Shown: positions 18,612-28,106, counted from the stretch's first letter. The stretch is DNA of 64,000 bases from Deltaproteobacteria bacterium (GCA_029262275.1 JAJCZS010000010.1:1-64000), one strand, 5' to 3'. Translations and numbers: made by a program. The notes: generated by a model not told the origin, from the letters alone.

Positions 18612-19376
18612 CTATTTTGATTCTGCCCCAAATAAGTGTAACTCAATCATGGCAATCCCCACCGTTCCTGCTGCGTGAATACAGAGCTGAGCTAGTCCAG
18701 GATCATCTATGCTCTGACCCACGACTAAACCATGACGGTCTCCAGCATTGTTACTTATCGCAGCTAACCCTTGGATTACACTTGACATTCCACTTATGAT
18801 TTGGTGGGTTGGTTGATCTTGGGCTTTGTCAAAACCTACAGAGTCTTGCGCTTGGCGCAATAGCTTGCCTAAATCACCAGATTTGTCTGGAGTCTGATTT
18901 CGTTCCGTTATTATTGTTTTAAGGAGAGACTCTAGGAGTGTTCTAGCTGCAGTTATCGCAGAAGCTGGACTTGAAGGCAGTCTTGTAATGCATGTCATCC
19001 AACTTTCTCTGAACTCTGGTTCAGAAATTTGAGAGAAATATATTCCAATCGGATCAGGAGATATAAATGCATGTAGTTGTTCTCGTAATGTACGCCTATC
19101 ATCTTCTTTAGGGTAACTATAACGACTCGACTTTTCTTTCCAAACCAGGTCGTTAAGTGCGTAATACTGCTGTTTAGGATTTAGAGAATAGCAGCTTTCG
19201 ATAAATAGATCATACCGAGTAGGGTTTATCCCATAATGGTCATGAGGTTTAACTAAGTTCGAGTACTGTGTAAAATATTCTGTTATCTCTTTAGCCGAGA
19301 ATCCAGCTTTATTACCTGACTTTCCTGTAAAAGCTACTGCAAATTTATCGGCTAAATCTCTAGGTATCGGGTGCAT
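18612..19376 (-). CDS. Abortive-infection family protein (Abi C-terminal domain)
   Basis: The 254-residue protein ends in a helical domain (about 130-250) with SSPASAITAARTLLESLLKTII, GLAAISNNAGDRHG and a closing TVGIAMIELHLF, a pattern matching the Abi_C family tied to phage resistance. The N-terminal half is not recognised. It stands alone between nuoM and the Fe-S genes. A 20-bp perfect A/T palindrome lies two bases before the start codon, and no Shine-Dalgarno is visible. Phage defence is an inference from the family. Confidence 0.7.
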   Translation of the reverse strand: MHPIPRDLADKFAVAFTGKSGNKAGFSAKEITEYFTQYSNLVKPHDHYGINPTRYDLFIESCYSLNPKQQYYALNDLVWKEKSSRYSYPKEDDRRTLREQLHAFISPDPIGIYFSQISEPEFRESWMTCITRLPSSPASAITAARTLLESLLKTIITERNQTPDKSGDLGKLLRQAQDSVGFDKAQDQPTHQIISGMSSVIQGLAAISNNAGDRHGLVVGQSIDDPGLAQLCIHAAGTVGIAMIELHLFGAESK

Positions 19377-19378
19377 CT

Positions 19379-19398
19379 ATATAATAATATTATTATAT
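19379..19398. repeat. 20-bp perfect A/T palindrome at the start of the Abi-like gene
   Basis: ATATAATAAT followed directly by ATTATTATAT forms a perfect inverted repeat. It sits two bases upstream of the ATG on the minus strand, where a ribosome-binding site would be expected. It could be an operator or simply an A/T-rich promoter region. Confidence 0.6.
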
Positions 19399-19540
19399 TG
19401 ATGCATTTTGCAAATTATTATAATGTTTAACTAATCTAAGAACTCCCTGTAAAATATAATTTAATCAATATAGCTATTTGATCTTAAACATCGCCCAGAT
19501 ATACTATTGCCCCCTAGTATTTTGAGGCAGTTTACTAACG

Positions 19541-19558
19541 CCATTGCACAAACAATGG
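19541..19558. repeat. Short inverted repeat upstream of the Fe-S assembly gene
   Basis: CCATTG and CAATGG are separated by CACAAA, 60 bases before the start codon. It may be a protein-binding site or a small hairpin in the leader. No T run follows it. Confidence 0.4.
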
Positions 19559-19617
19559 TACACTGTCTAAGACAAAACTGCTCATTTTTAGAGCAAGAAA
19601 ATTGGGAGGTTTACAGC

Positions 19618-20025
19618 ATGGGAATGAAGAAAATAATTAGTATTCAACCAGATGCACCTGCAGATTCTGCAGAGAAAGGCGTAAGTTTCAAGAAGTTTGA
19701 TAAGTCCGATAAACCTGCTAGCAATGTCGAATTAACTGATGAAATTGTATACGGGGCACTTAAAGGCGTATTCGATCCTGAAATCCCTGTAAGCATAGTC
19801 GACCTTGGACTTATTTATGACGTAGCTATTTCCTCAGGAAACAATGTAAATCTAAAAATGACTTTAACCACCCCTGGATGCGGAATGGGAGCTATGATAG
19901 CAGGACAAGCTGAAGATGCTATAAGAGAAGCCGGAGCTAGCAATGTATTGGTTGAAATTGTATGGGATCCACCATGGAACCCGGACATGATGTCTGATGA
20001 AGCGAAAGAGAAACTTGGAATTTAA
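19618..20025 (+). CDS. MIP18/DUF59-family Fe-S cluster assembly protein (SufT/PaaD-like)
   Basis: The start chosen is ATG 19618, seven bases after GGGAGGT; a longer frame upstream lacks a binding site. The 135-residue protein has the family block FDPEIPVSIVDLGLIYDV and the TTPGCGMG segment with its conserved Cys, and ends WDPPWNPDMMSDEAKEKLGI. Such proteins help mature Fe-S enzymes. It lies 21 bases before an Mrp/ApbC gene with its own MIP18 domain, which supports a joint role in cluster delivery. Confidence 0.88.
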   Translation: MGMKKIISIQPDAPADSAEKGVSFKKFDKSDKPASNVELTDEIVYGALKGVFDPEIPVSIVDLGLIYDVAISSGNNVNLKMTLTTPGCGMGAMIAGQAEDAIREAGASNVLVEIVWDPPWNPDMMSDEAKEKLGI

Positions 20026-20046
20026 TAAGGAGCACTAACACAAATT

Positions 20047-21108
20047 ATGGAACTTAGCCCTGAAACGATAAAAAAAGTCCTTCAGAATGTAAAATACCCC
20101 GGTTTTACAAGAGACATAGTCTCATTTGGCCTTGTTAAGGATGTGCAAATTGACGGCGGTAAAGTCAATGTATCTTTGGTACTTCCTAAACCGGACGACA
20201 AATTAAAATCAGAGATTGAAAATACAGTCAGGACTGCAGTACTGGAGACTCCAGGAGTGTCTGATGTTGATATAGAGATATCTGCTCGCGAGCCTAAAGC
20301 TGCCCCAGCTGCAGAGGGACAAAAAAAGGCAGAGAAGTCAGCCAAATTACCTGACATTAAATACTACGTGGCTGTTGCCAGCGGCAAGGGTGGTGTTGGG
20401 AAATCCACAGTGGCCGTAAACGTAGCTGTGGCCATGGCAAAGATGAGATCCAAAGTAGCTCTTATGGACGCCGACATTTGGGGACCTAGTATCCCAACAA
20501 TGTTAGGTATAAAAGATAGACCCAAAGCAACTGAAGATAACAAAATTGTACCTCTTAACAAATTTGGACTTAAGCTCATGTCTATTGGCTTTTTAGTAAA
20601 TGAAGACGAGACAGTTATATGGCGAGGACCGATGGTACATGGAGCCATAAAGCAGTTTATAGAGGACGTGATTTGGGACGACACGGACCACCTAGTAATT
20701 GACTTGCCACCAGGGACAGGAGACGCCCAGCTATCACTTGTGCAAACTGCGCCACTGAGTGGGGGTCTTATAGTTACAACTCCTCAGGATGTGGCACTAA
20801 TAGATGTGAAACGCGGCGTTCAAATGTTTAGGAAACTAAACGTGCCAATTTTAGGTATTGTTGAGAACATGAGCTACCTTGAGCAACCCGGAGGCGGAGA
20901 ACCCATTGATATCTTCGGCAGAGGCGGGGGCAAAAAAATGGCTGAGCAATTTGATGTGCCTTTCTTGGGAGAGATACCTATTGATCCTGAGATTAGAAAA
21001 GGTGGGGACAGCGGAGTTCCGGTTGTTGAATCTCATCCTGATAGCATTGCAGCCAAGGCATTTACCAAGATTGCAGAGACCATACTAAATACAATTGAGA
21101 AAGACTAA
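20047..21108 (+). CDS. apbC: Mrp/ApbC Fe-S carrier P-loop ATPase
   Basis: ApbC/Mrp proteins bind and transfer [4Fe-4S] clusters to target enzymes in the cytoplasm. Residues 1-80 are a MIP18-type domain (SPETIKKVLQNVKYPGFTRD). From about 105 the MinD-like ATPase begins with the deviant Walker A ASGKGGVGKST, followed by DADIWGPSIP and VIDLPPGTGDAQL. The usual CxxC near the C-terminus that binds the cluster is not seen in the ENMSYLEQPGGGEPIDIFG segment, where many homologues have ENMSYF.C..CG. That loss is known in a subset of the family. It is downstream of the MIP18 gene. Confidence 0.9.
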   Translation: MELSPETIKKVLQNVKYPGFTRDIVSFGLVKDVQIDGGKVNVSLVLPKPDDKLKSEIENTVRTAVLETPGVSDVDIEISAREPKAAPAAEGQKKAEKSAKLPDIKYYVAVASGKGGVGKSTVAVNVAVAMAKMRSKVALMDADIWGPSIPTMLGIKDRPKATEDNKIVPLNKFGLKLMSIGFLVNEDETVIWRGPMVHGAIKQFIEDVIWDDTDHLVIDLPPGTGDAQLSLVQTAPLSGGLIVTTPQDVALIDVKRGVQMFRKLNVPILGIVENMSYLEQPGGGEPIDIFGRGGGKKMAEQFDVPFLGEIPIDPEIRKGGDSGVPVVESHPDSIAAKAFTKIAETILNTIEKD

Positions 21109-21252
21109 ATATTTAGCAGCACTACATCAATGCACTTTCCATCAATATTGATCCTGTTCTACTAATGACTATCTTAAATAGGTATACCATATTAGAATAT
21201 AGGAGATTCCAGGGGTATCAGAATAAAGAAATAAATCCCCTCAAGAAAACAA

Positions 21253-22257
21253 ATGGCAGCAGTAAAAGACTACTACAAAATACTGGGCATATCTAAAGAC
21301 GCCTCTAAAGAAGAAATCAAAAAGGCTTATCGCAATCTTGCGAGAAAGTACCACCCGGACCATAACCCAGACAACAAAGAAGCTGAGGAAAAATTCAAAG
21401 AGCTTCAAGAAGCGCACGAAGTGCTTTCTGACGAAGAGAAAAGAAAAACATACGATATGTTTGGCAGTGCCGAGTTTAGCCCAGGTGGACAGACAACTTG
21501 GAGAAGACCAGGAGACCCCAGCGGTGGCAGCTATCAATATACATATAGCTCTCAGGACTTTCCGGGATTTGAAGGCATTTTCAAGGACATATTTGGCTTC
21601 GGAGGAGAACCCAGGGCAAGAAGAACCGGTGGCAGGGGCGCAGGGAATTCTTTTAGGGATATTTTCAGCCAAGGATCAAGAGAAGAGCCCATTAGAGGAA
21701 AAGACCTTGAATATCAAATAGAGATAGATTTCGATACAGCAATAAAAGGTGGAGTAAGAGACATTACGATTAACAGACAAAAACTAAACAATGTAAATAC
21801 CGAAAGATTGTCTGTTAAAATACCACCCGGCGTCTCCACTGGATCCAGGATAAGGGTCCAGGGAAAAGGGGAATCGGGTTCAAGGGGTGAGCAAGGTGAC
21901 TTGTATTTAAAGATAAAAGTAAAGTCGCATCCTCTATTCAAGCGCAGACAGGATAATATATATCTTGAGCTACCTATTACATTCTATGAAGCGGCTTTGG
22001 GCAAACAAGTTGATGTGCCAACAATAGATGGAACTGCACAGCTATCAATACCCTCGGGCGTGCAAAACGGCACCAAACTAAGATTAAAAGGAAAAGGAGT
22101 ACAGAACCTCAAGTCTAAAGATAGAGGGGATCAGTATGTTGAGATTAAGATAGTTATGCCCGATAATATAGATGAGGACGATAAAAAGATCTTTGAAGAG
22201 TTAGCTAAAAACAATCCTTATGATCCAAGAACAAAATTAAACAAGTATATGAAATAA
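21253..22257 (+). CDS. DnaJ-class co-chaperone without zinc finger (CbpA-like)
   Basis: The 334-residue protein has an N-terminal J domain (about 5-70) with the HPD motif at 34-36, which stimulates DnaK ATPase. A Gly/Phe-rich linker follows (about 75-150), then two C-terminal beta domains that bind substrate ([35 protein letters not shown]). The CxxCxGxG zinc repeats of DnaJ type I are absent, so it is a type II protein. No CIRCE element is seen upstream. A DUF1844 gene follows after 15 bases. Confidence 0.92.
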   Translation: MAAVKDYYKILGISKDASKEEIKKAYRNLARKYHPDHNPDNKEAEEKFKELQEAHEVLSDEEKRKTYDMFGSAEFSPGGQTTWRRPGDPSGGSYQYTYSSQDFPGFEGIFKDIFGFGGEPRARRTGGRGAGNSFRDIFSQGSREEPIRGKDLEYQIEIDFDTAIKGGVRDITINRQKLNNVNTERLSVKIPPGVSTGSRIRVQGKGESGSRGEQGDLYLKIKVKSHPLFKRRQDNIYLELPITFYEAALGKQVDVPTIDGTAQLSIPSGVQNGTKLRLKGKGVQNLKSKDRGDQYVEIKIVMPDNIDEDDKKIFEELAKNNPYDPRTKLNKYMK

Positions 22258-22272
22258 ATAGGAGGCTATAAA

Positions 22273-22557
22273 ATGAGCGAAGAACAAACCCCGCAAGACC
22301 CAGGTGGATTAAAAATGGACTTTTCCACCTTCATCCTTTCATTAAATGCTTCATCCTTAATTCATATGGGAGAAATCCATGACCCTCAGCTTAAGGAAAT
22401 AACTGTAAATCTTCCAGCTGCAAAACATACTATTGAGATCCTGGAAATCTTAAAAGATAAAACAGTCGGAAATTTGGATGAGACCGAGGATAAACTTCTA
22501 GACGATATTCTTTATAATCTCAGATTAAAATACATGCAACATGCAAAAGGTGAGTAA
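22273..22557 (+). CDS. DUF1844 protein
   Basis: The 94-residue protein matches DUF1844: DFSTFILSLNASSLIHMGEI, NLPAAKHTIEILEILKDKT and a closing LRLKYMQ. It is mostly helical and soluble. Its role is unknown. It sits behind AGGAGG in the DnaJ unit. Confidence 0.85.
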   Translation: MSEEQTPQDPGGLKMDFSTFILSLNASSLIHMGEIHDPQLKEITVNLPAAKHTIEILEILKDKTVGNLDETEDKLLDDILYNLRLKYMQHAKGE

Positions 22558-22568
22558 AGATTTATAGA

Positions 22569-22589
22569 ATTAAGCCAAAAGGGCTTAAT
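22569..22589. terminator. Hairpin between convergent DUF1844 and PfkB genes
   Basis: ATTAAGCC and GGCTTAAT pair over 8 bp around a 5-base loop. The stop codon of the PfkB gene lies inside the right arm. No clear T run follows on either strand, so termination is plausible but weakly supported. Confidence 0.4.
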
Positions 22590-23487
22590 CGACTTTTGAT
22601 AGTTTCAAGAATTCCGCAAACCTGACACTTATTTCATCTTTAGTCAGACCAGAGAGCCTTCTAACACTGAAGTTCTCAACAGTAAAAGATGCCACAACAC
22701 TACCGTTGACAACAGCCGTCTTAAAGCCAGCAGGGTCTACGATATCATTGCCTGCTATATAACCCATAAAACCGCCGGCAAACGTATCTCCAGCACCAGT
22801 AGGATCAATGACCTCTTCTAGTGGAAAGCTTGGTGCCCAGAAGATGTCATCCCCTGAGAACATAAGAGCCCCGTACTCGCCCCTTTTGACAATAAGGATC
22901 TTTGGCCCCATATCTAGTACAGCTCTGGCCGCAGTTGTGATCCTAGGCTCTCCAGCAAGAGCTCTAGTCTCAGAGTCGTTAATAAGAAGTATATCAACAT
23001 GTTTTAAGACTTTTTTAAGTTCCTCCGGCTTGTTATCAATCCAAAAGTTCATGGTATCGCACGCAACAAGCTTAGGATTTTTGACCTGGTTTAGTACACT
23101 CAACTGAAGCTCGGGGTCTATATTTGCAAGAAAGACATAATCCACATTGCTATAGCTCTCAGGAATAACCGGATTGAAGTCTTCAAAAACATTTAAGTAC
23201 GTACCCAAGGTATCGGGGTCACCAAGATCGTAACCATACTTACCTTCCCATTTAAATGTTTCTCCTTCTTCCCTGGTCACACCTTGTAGGTCTATGTTCT
23301 TAGAGCGAAATAGATCCAAGTGACCCTCTGGGAAATCCTTCCCCACTACTGCGACTATGCCCACATCTGTAAACATGCTGGCAGCAATAGAAAAATATGA
23401 GGCAGAGCCTCCTAAAATATTGTCTTCTTTTCCAAACGGTGTTTCAATTGTATCGAGGGCCATAGAGCCAACAACTAGTAATTTCAT
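22585..23487 (-). CDS. PfkB-family sugar/nucleoside kinase
   Basis: The 300-residue protein has the PfkB N-terminal glycine pair region (DNILGGSASYFSIAA) and the C-terminal signature DPTGAGDTFAGGFMGY with the catalytic Asp. The family phosphorylates sugars or nucleosides such as ribose, fructose or adenosine. It overlaps the methylthioadenosine phosphorylase gene upstream in ATGA, and this coupling suggests a nucleoside or methylthioribose-related substrate. The exact substrate is not determined by sequence alone. Confidence 0.87.
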   Translation of the reverse strand: MKLLVVGSMALDTIETPFGKEDNILGGSASYFSIAASMFTDVGIVAVVGKDFPEGHLDLFRSKNIDLQGVTREEGETFKWEGKYGYDLGDPDTLGTYLNVFEDFNPVIPESYSNVDYVFLANIDPELQLSVLNQVKNPKLVACDTMNFWIDNKPEELKKVLKHVDILLINDSETRALAGEPRITTAARAVLDMGPKILIVKRGEYGALMFSGDDIFWAPSFPLEEVIDPTGAGDTFAGGFMGYIAGNDIVDPAGFKTAVVNGSVVASFTVENFSVRRLSGLTKDEISVRFAEFLKLSKVD

Positions 23488-24341
23488 TTTACATACCTCT
23501 TTATTAGTATTTCGAGACGATCCTTAGTCTCTTGTGTAATAGCTTCTGCAGGTGTTATTATCGCATTTTGAAGAGCGTTACAGCAAGGGCATTCCCTAGA
23601 CTCACTTATTGCAGGGACCACCTTTTTAATAATATCTTTAGCAAGCTGAACATTACTATTTAAAGTCTCAATCAAGTCTTCAACTGTAACATCATCGTGC
23701 TGCTCATGCCAGCAGTCATAATCTGTAGCCATCGACAGACTGGCATAGCAGATCTCAGCTTCACGGGCGAGCTTGGCCTCGGTAGCATTTGTCATTCCAA
23801 TCACATCCACTCCCCAACTTCTATAGATATTGCTCTCAGCCCTGGAGGAGAATTGAGGCCCTTCCATGCATAGGTACGTTCCACCTTTATGGACTGAAGC
23901 GCCTGAGCTTATAGAGGCTTCATATAGTTCATCGGAGAGGCTGTGGCATACCGGATCAGCCATAGAAACATGTGCTACAATCCCTTCACCAAAAAAGGTG
24001 GATGCTCTAGTTTTTGTATGATCATAGAACTGAGAAGGTATTACAATCTGCCCGGGCGATATATGCTCTTTCATACTTCCAACTGCACTTACGGACACAA
24101 TCCACTCTACGCCCATCTTCTTCATCGCATAAATATTTGCTCTGAAATTAATCTCAGAGGGCATTAGCTTGTGACCACGTCCGTGTCTGGGAAGAAACAC
24201 CATCTTACAATCGCCAAGATTACCAACAATCAGATCATCTGATGGATCTCCAAATGGAGTTTGAATGGAAACAGACTCAACATCCGTAAGCCCCTCAATT
24301 TCGTAAAGACCGCTTCCCCCTATAACTCCTACAGTTTTCAT
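23484..24341 (-). CDS. mtnP: S-methyl-5'-thioadenosine phosphorylase
   Basis: The enzyme splits methylthioadenosine with phosphate into adenine and methylthioribose-1-phosphate, recycling the by-product of polyamine and SAM metabolism. The start chosen is ATG 24341, behind GAGGTGA; a GTG two codons earlier is within the binding site. Motifs seen are IGGSGLYEIEGL, RHGRGHKLMPSEINFRANI and MEGPQFSSRAES. A CPCCNAL motif near the C-terminus gives an unusual Cys cluster, seen in several bacterial members. It is coupled to the PfkB gene. Confidence 0.9.
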   Translation of the reverse strand: MKTVGVIGGSGLYEIEGLTDVESVSIQTPFGDPSDDLIVGNLGDCKMVFLPRHGRGHKLMPSEINFRANIYAMKKMGVEWIVSVSAVGSMKEHISPGQIVIPSQFYDHTKTRASTFFGEGIVAHVSMADPVCHSLSDELYEASISSGASVHKGGTYLCMEGPQFSSRAESNIYRSWGVDVIGMTNATEAKLAREAEICYASLSMATDYDCWHEQHDDVTVEDLIETLNSNVQLAKDIIKKVVPAISESRECPCCNALQNAIITPAEAITQETKDRLEILIKRYVK

Positions 24342-24417
24342 ATTCACCTCATTTATTTAAGAGCACTTAAACTAACATTCAAACTATTTATGGTCAAGAA
24401 CTTCAAACTTTGGAGGA

Positions 24418-25065
24418 CTAGTTCGGTTTGACAACTATAATGGTTCTGGCTAAATCGCTCCCAGGAAGAGTAAATTCTTGAGAATCTACAAGCTCGTAAC
24501 CACTTGCAATGTTTTCTGATTCCATAGTCCATTCATCAGATCCCTTCTTACCCCTCATAAGTATTATAACCCCGTCTTTTGACACATATGGCGAGCTTAG
24601 CTCTAAAGTATCTGAGATACTTCCCACAGCCCTGGTCACTATATAGTCAAAGTGTTTTCTAGGAATATTGTTTTCGGGATCTTCCGCCCTACCCCATATA
24701 GCATTTATATCTTTTAGTTCTAGTTTTCTGACCGTGTCTTTCATGAATGAAACTTTTTTATTAACAGAGTCCAGAAGTGTTACTCTAAGCTCAGGGCGAA
24801 CAATCTTAAGAGGTATTCCTGGAAACCCGCCACCTGAGCCAATGTCTAATAAGGTTTTATTATCTTCTATTATAGGTACAACAGATATCGAATCCAAGAA
24901 ATGAGCAACTATAATTTCTTTTTCATTCCTAACTGCTGTTAGATTTATGTTTTTATTCCAGCTCTGAAGATTATCTAAATACTCTATAAAAAGCTCTACC
25001 TGTATCTCAGATAGCTCAACCCCAAACTCTCTTGCCCCTTCAACGAGTATATCTCTTGAGCTCAA
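24418..25065 (-). CDS. rsmG: 16S rRNA (guanine527-N7)-methyltransferase RsmG
   Basis: RsmG methylates G527 of 16S rRNA. The 215-residue protein has the SAM-binding motif LLDIGSGGGFPGIPLKI and the NLTAVRNEKEIIVAHFLDS segment of the family, plus YIVTRAVG. The start is a TTG that overlaps the stop of the upstream nuclease gene (TTGA) and is preceded by AGGAGTGG. In many bacteria the gene lies by mnmG and parA near the origin; here it does not. Confidence 0.93.
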   Translation of the reverse strand: MSSRDILVEGAREFGVELSEIQVELFIEYLDNLQSWNKNINLTAVRNEKEIIVAHFLDSISVVPIIEDNKTLLDIGSGGGFPGIPLKIVRPELRVTLLDSVNKKVSFMKDTVRKLELKDINAIWGRAEDPENNIPRKHFDYIVTRAVGSISDTLELSSPYVSKDGVIILMRGKKGSDEWTMESENIASGYELVDSQEFTLPGSDLARTIIVVKPN

Positions 25066-25871
25066 TCCCCACTCCTAAGTAGCATAGGATGATTTACAAC
25101 AATGCTAGGTTTCCCCCTACGCATTCTTACTCTTCCCACAACTTCTACTGTCTTCCCCTTGTAGAATCCCTCTGGATCGATATCAAAATGCTCGAAATTA
25201 TCCCAATCTGAAGGGAAAACAACAATGTCTAATTTATCCTCCATATTCAACACCACCACTTTCGCAGATTTGCGGGTACCGGTGATTTCACCTACAACGA
25301 CTATTCTCTTTCCTTCATAACGAGGCACCCTATCTAGATCAACTCTAAACTCCCTATTCCCTATTGGTGGGTCTAGCTCTCTAAGCTCTTGCCACATGCC
25401 CCTCTTATTAGTCTGGGCTTCGTCTAATGCATGAAACATAATTTCCGAATGCATACCGTTGGGCGGTATAATAAGAACAGTTGCAAGGCCCTCTTTTAAG
25501 AGCTCTTCATTAACCAAGAGGTCATCTACATACACATATGCTAGGGTCCTTCCGTAAACATCATATTTTTCCTGATCAAACTCAAGCTTAACGGTCTTAC
25601 CATCAACTAACTTAGAGTTAAAGTCCTTTGCTTCCTCAGACATTGGTTCCCCAGGGGAATCCTGAAACCCCATTTCAGGAGTATCTATCCCTAAATACCT
25701 GACACGGGAATTCTTAGCATCATCGATTATGACAGTGTCGCCGTCAATAACATCTATAACTTTGTATTCTTGGGAATTAGGAGCTTCATCAGTTTTTTCA
25801 AATACGTAATAGGCTACAAATATGAAGATAATAAAGAGTAGATATAAAATCTTTCTTCGACGTCGGGTCAT
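25062..25871 (-). CDS. Membrane-anchored staphylococcal-nuclease-like protein with OB-fold domain
   Basis: The 269-residue protein has an N-terminal basic stretch and membrane anchor (about 7-23). The SNase domain (about 35-160) shows IDGDTVIID, RVRYLGIDTPEM and DVYGRTLAYV, with the catalytic Arg, Glu and Arg positions filled. The C-terminal part (about 180-265) resembles a nucleic-acid-binding OB fold (GKRIVVVGEITGTR, VEVVGRVRMRRGKPSIVV). It is expected to degrade DNA or RNA outside the membrane. Its stop overlaps the rsmG start. Confidence 0.85.
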   Translation of the reverse strand: MTRRRRKILYLLFIIFIFVAYYVFEKTDEAPNSQEYKVIDVIDGDTVIIDDAKNSRVRYLGIDTPEMGFQDSPGEPMSEEAKDFNSKLVDGKTVKLEFDQEKYDVYGRTLAYVYVDDLLVNEELLKEGLATVLIIPPNGMHSEIMFHALDEAQTNKRGMWQELRELDPPIGNREFRVDLDRVPRYEGKRIVVVGEITGTRKSAKVVVLNMEDKLDIVVFPSDWDNFEHFDIDPEGFYKGKTVEVVGRVRMRRGKPSIVVNHPMLLRSGD

Positions 25872-25896
25872 CTAAAGTTTCCTTTAAAGATATGTA

Positions 25897-26715
25897 CTAA
25901 GAGTTATCAGGTGCAGCAAATTCAGTGCTTTCTTGATGAGTTGGCTTATCAGATATTATCTTTCTGCCGAACGTGAGAAACCCAGTATGACTAACCATCC
26001 GGTCTACAGGCCTTGTTTTACCTGTGCTGACTTGTAAATACCTAAGCAACAACTCAAGCGTTTCAATATATACAAAATTATGCTTCTCTAAGTTCTCTAC
26101 ACATTTCTCAACTTGATTATATGTGGGCGATAAGCTTACGATTCGGCCCCCGCCTCTTAGCGATTTGGCGGCTGATGCAATTCCATCCCAAGGTGAAGGA
26201 AGATCTAAAACAACAACATCAACATCTTCTTCATCAAAACCTTGTTGAGCCTGCCCCAATTTAAACTCAACGTACTCAGCATATCCTGCATTTTCAATAT
26301 TCATCTTTGCATTCTCAAGATGCTTCTCTCTAACATCATAGGCATAAATCTTTCCGCTAGGAGCCACCGCGTTTGCAAGAGCCATTGTGAGTGAACCTGA
26401 GCCTGCGCCACATTCAATTACCCTCATTCCAGATTGAATTCCACATTTTAGGATCATATAGGCTGCATCTTTAGGATATATAATTTGGGTGTGGCGTTTA
26501 ACCTTCATCATCTTGTCCTCAAGCGTAGGCTCGAGCAACAAGAAGGTATGGTCTAAGTTGGAAACTATACTTTCGCCAAATGATTTCCCGATACAATCAC
26601 CAAGATTAATCTCACCTTTGTGAGTCCCCATTTTTTTGTCCTCGGAAACTATTACAAGAAAGGTCTTTTCATCGGGAGAAATAATTAAAACGTGATCACC
26701 AGTTTTTATTTTCAT
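25897..26715 (-). CDS. trmI: tRNA (adenine58-N1)-methyltransferase TrmI
   Basis: The enzyme methylates A58 in the T loop of tRNAs. An N-terminal beta domain (about 1-75) is followed by a Rossmann methyltransferase with VIECGAGSGSLTMALA, YDVREKHLENA and VVLDLPSPW. The segment RHTQIIYPKDAAYMI is typical of the TrmI family. The start chosen is ATG 26715 (MKIKTGDHVLI). Its presence is more usual in thermophiles, archaea, actinobacteria and some deltaproteobacteria-like lineages than in enterobacteria. Confidence 0.9.
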   Translation of the reverse strand: MKIKTGDHVLIISPDEKTFLVIVSEDKKMGTHKGEINLGDCIGKSFGESIVSNLDHTFLLLEPTLEDKMMKVKRHTQIIYPKDAAYMILKCGIQSGMRVIECGAGSGSLTMALANAVAPSGKIYAYDVREKHLENAKMNIENAGYAEYVEFKLGQAQQGFDEEDVDVVVLDLPSPWDGIASAAKSLRGGGRIVSLSPTYNQVEKCVENLEKHNFVYIETLELLLRYLQVSTGKTRPVDRMVSHTGFLTFGRKIISDKPTHQESTEFAAPDNS

Positions 26716-26748
26716 TGTCCGCAAGAGTAATTCATATTAAAATCTTTT

Positions 26749-27924
26749 TCAAGATTCACTGCTTGGTTCAAAAAAGGTGAAAAGTAAAAAGCCCAAGAAC
26801 ACCATGCAGCCTGTTACAACATACATGGCCTCATATCCGAAATCCCTTGCAATTAGACCAAGAGGAAATGCTAGAAAATTTATTCCCATGCTATAAGAGG
26901 CATTAAATGCCCCCATGGCTTTTCCTCTTTCATCCGACTTTGCATTGTCAATTACAAGAGCACTAAGTGTGGGGTATAAAAATCCGTATCCTAAGCTAAA
27001 TACCAGTGAAATCAAAATAGCACTTAAAGCATTATCAACAAAATACATAGCAGCAAGTGAGACAGAAACAATAAATAGACATGGGGAGGCTATAACCTTT
27101 CTTCCAAGGCTATCCGAAATACGTCCTCCGAAGATTCTCACAGCAGTAACAGCAATTGTATAGGTAAGGAAAAAGTAAAAGGCCGCAAGCCCCTTTGATC
27201 TTAAGAATGTAGCTACAAAGTTTAGTATTGCCCCGAGACCTCCAGCGAGTATCAAATTCGAAACCAATATGATTGCATATCTCCTTGACGCAATGAGGCG
27301 GAAGAAACCCAGCCCATAGCGGTCAGTGGAAGGCTCGAAGTTGCCGTCTCTTGTAAAGATCGTAAGAACAAAAGCTATTAAGCTAAATAGTGAGGCATAT
27401 ATAAAAAACCAGTAAAAACCCGAGGCTTCGATGATCAACTCACCAAGTGAGGGTCCAATTGCGTAGGAGGCAATTGTAAAAGCGCTAAATATTCCAAGGC
27501 CTTCTGCTCTCCTCTCAGGGGGAATATAGTCAGAGACAAAGGTGCCGGCCGATGTGAAAGCAAATGCAAAAGAGATCCCTTGAATAAACCGCAGCAAATA
27601 AAAAGCAGGGGAAAGGTGAGATACGAAAAGGTAGCCCAGTGAAGCTGCAAACATAATTCCGTATCCAAGGAGCATAAATCTTCTTCTTCCGTATTTATCA
27701 ACTAAGTATGCAACAAAAGGTATGGCCCCTAGTGATGTGATACCAAAGGAACCCATAATAAAACCAATATTTGCCTCGTTACCTCCCAGATCCTTTATAT
27801 AGATGGGAAGAAGGAAGAAAGCAGAGAAGTTGCAGAAGAAAAAGAAGTTAGCAGCTGTGGCTAAAGTAAAATTCTTAGATTGTGAAGATGAGAAAGGGGA
27901 CTTCATAGTATTTTCAGCGCCCAT
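26749..27924 (-). CDS. Major facilitator superfamily transporter
   Basis: A protein of about 391 residues with 12 predicted membrane helices. The loop between helices 2 and 3 reads LVDKYGRRRFMLLG, the MFS signature, and a related DSLGRKV motif is in the second half. It belongs to the drug/sugar exporter branch by general look. Start uncertain: ATG 27924 was chosen, with TTG 27939 and ATG 27906 as alternatives; none has a strong binding site. Substrate unknown. Confidence 0.88.
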   Translation of the reverse strand: MGAENTMKSPFSSSQSKNFTLATAANFFFFCNFSAFFLLPIYIKDLGGNEANIGFIMGSFGITSLGAIPFVAYLVDKYGRRRFMLLGYGIMFAASLGYLFVSHLSPAFYLLRFIQGISFAFAFTSAGTFVSDYIPPERRAEGLGIFSAFTIASYAIGPSLGELIIEASGFYWFFIYASLFSLIAFVLTIFTRDGNFEPSTDRYGLGFFRLIASRRYAIILVSNLILAGGLGAILNFVATFLRSKGLAAFYFFLTYTIAVTAVRIFGGRISDSLGRKVIASPCLFIVSVSLAAMYFVDNALSAILISLVFSLGYGFLYPTLSALVIDNAKSDERGKAMGAFNASYSMGINFLAFPLGLIARDFGYEAMYVVTGCMVFLGFLLFTFFEPSSES

Positions 27925-28023
27925 AAAAAAGAGCTTCAAAGTAAGCTATAATGAAAAGAAAGGAATAATACCCATATACTTTGACAATGTATAATGACGT
28001 GATATATTTTCCCCCTTATTAAC

Positions 28024-28096
28024 GAGCCGTTAGCTCAGTAGGTAGAGCAACTGCCTTTTAAGCAGTGGGCCGCAGGTTCGAATCCTGCACGGCTCA
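28024..28096 (+). tRNA. tRNA-Lys (TTT)
   Basis: A standard cloverleaf of 73 bases folds with acceptor GAGCCGT/ACGGCTC and anticodon loop CTTTTAA. CCA is not encoded. It lies ten bases before a tRNA-Glu gene on the same strand. Confidence 0.97.
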
Positions 28097-28106
28097 TTCT
28101 TTATCA

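Noticed and set aside
19507-19617. Longer start for the MIP18/DUF59 gene
   Set aside because: No binding site precedes it, the extra residues do not resemble the family, and ATG 19618 follows GGGAGGT.
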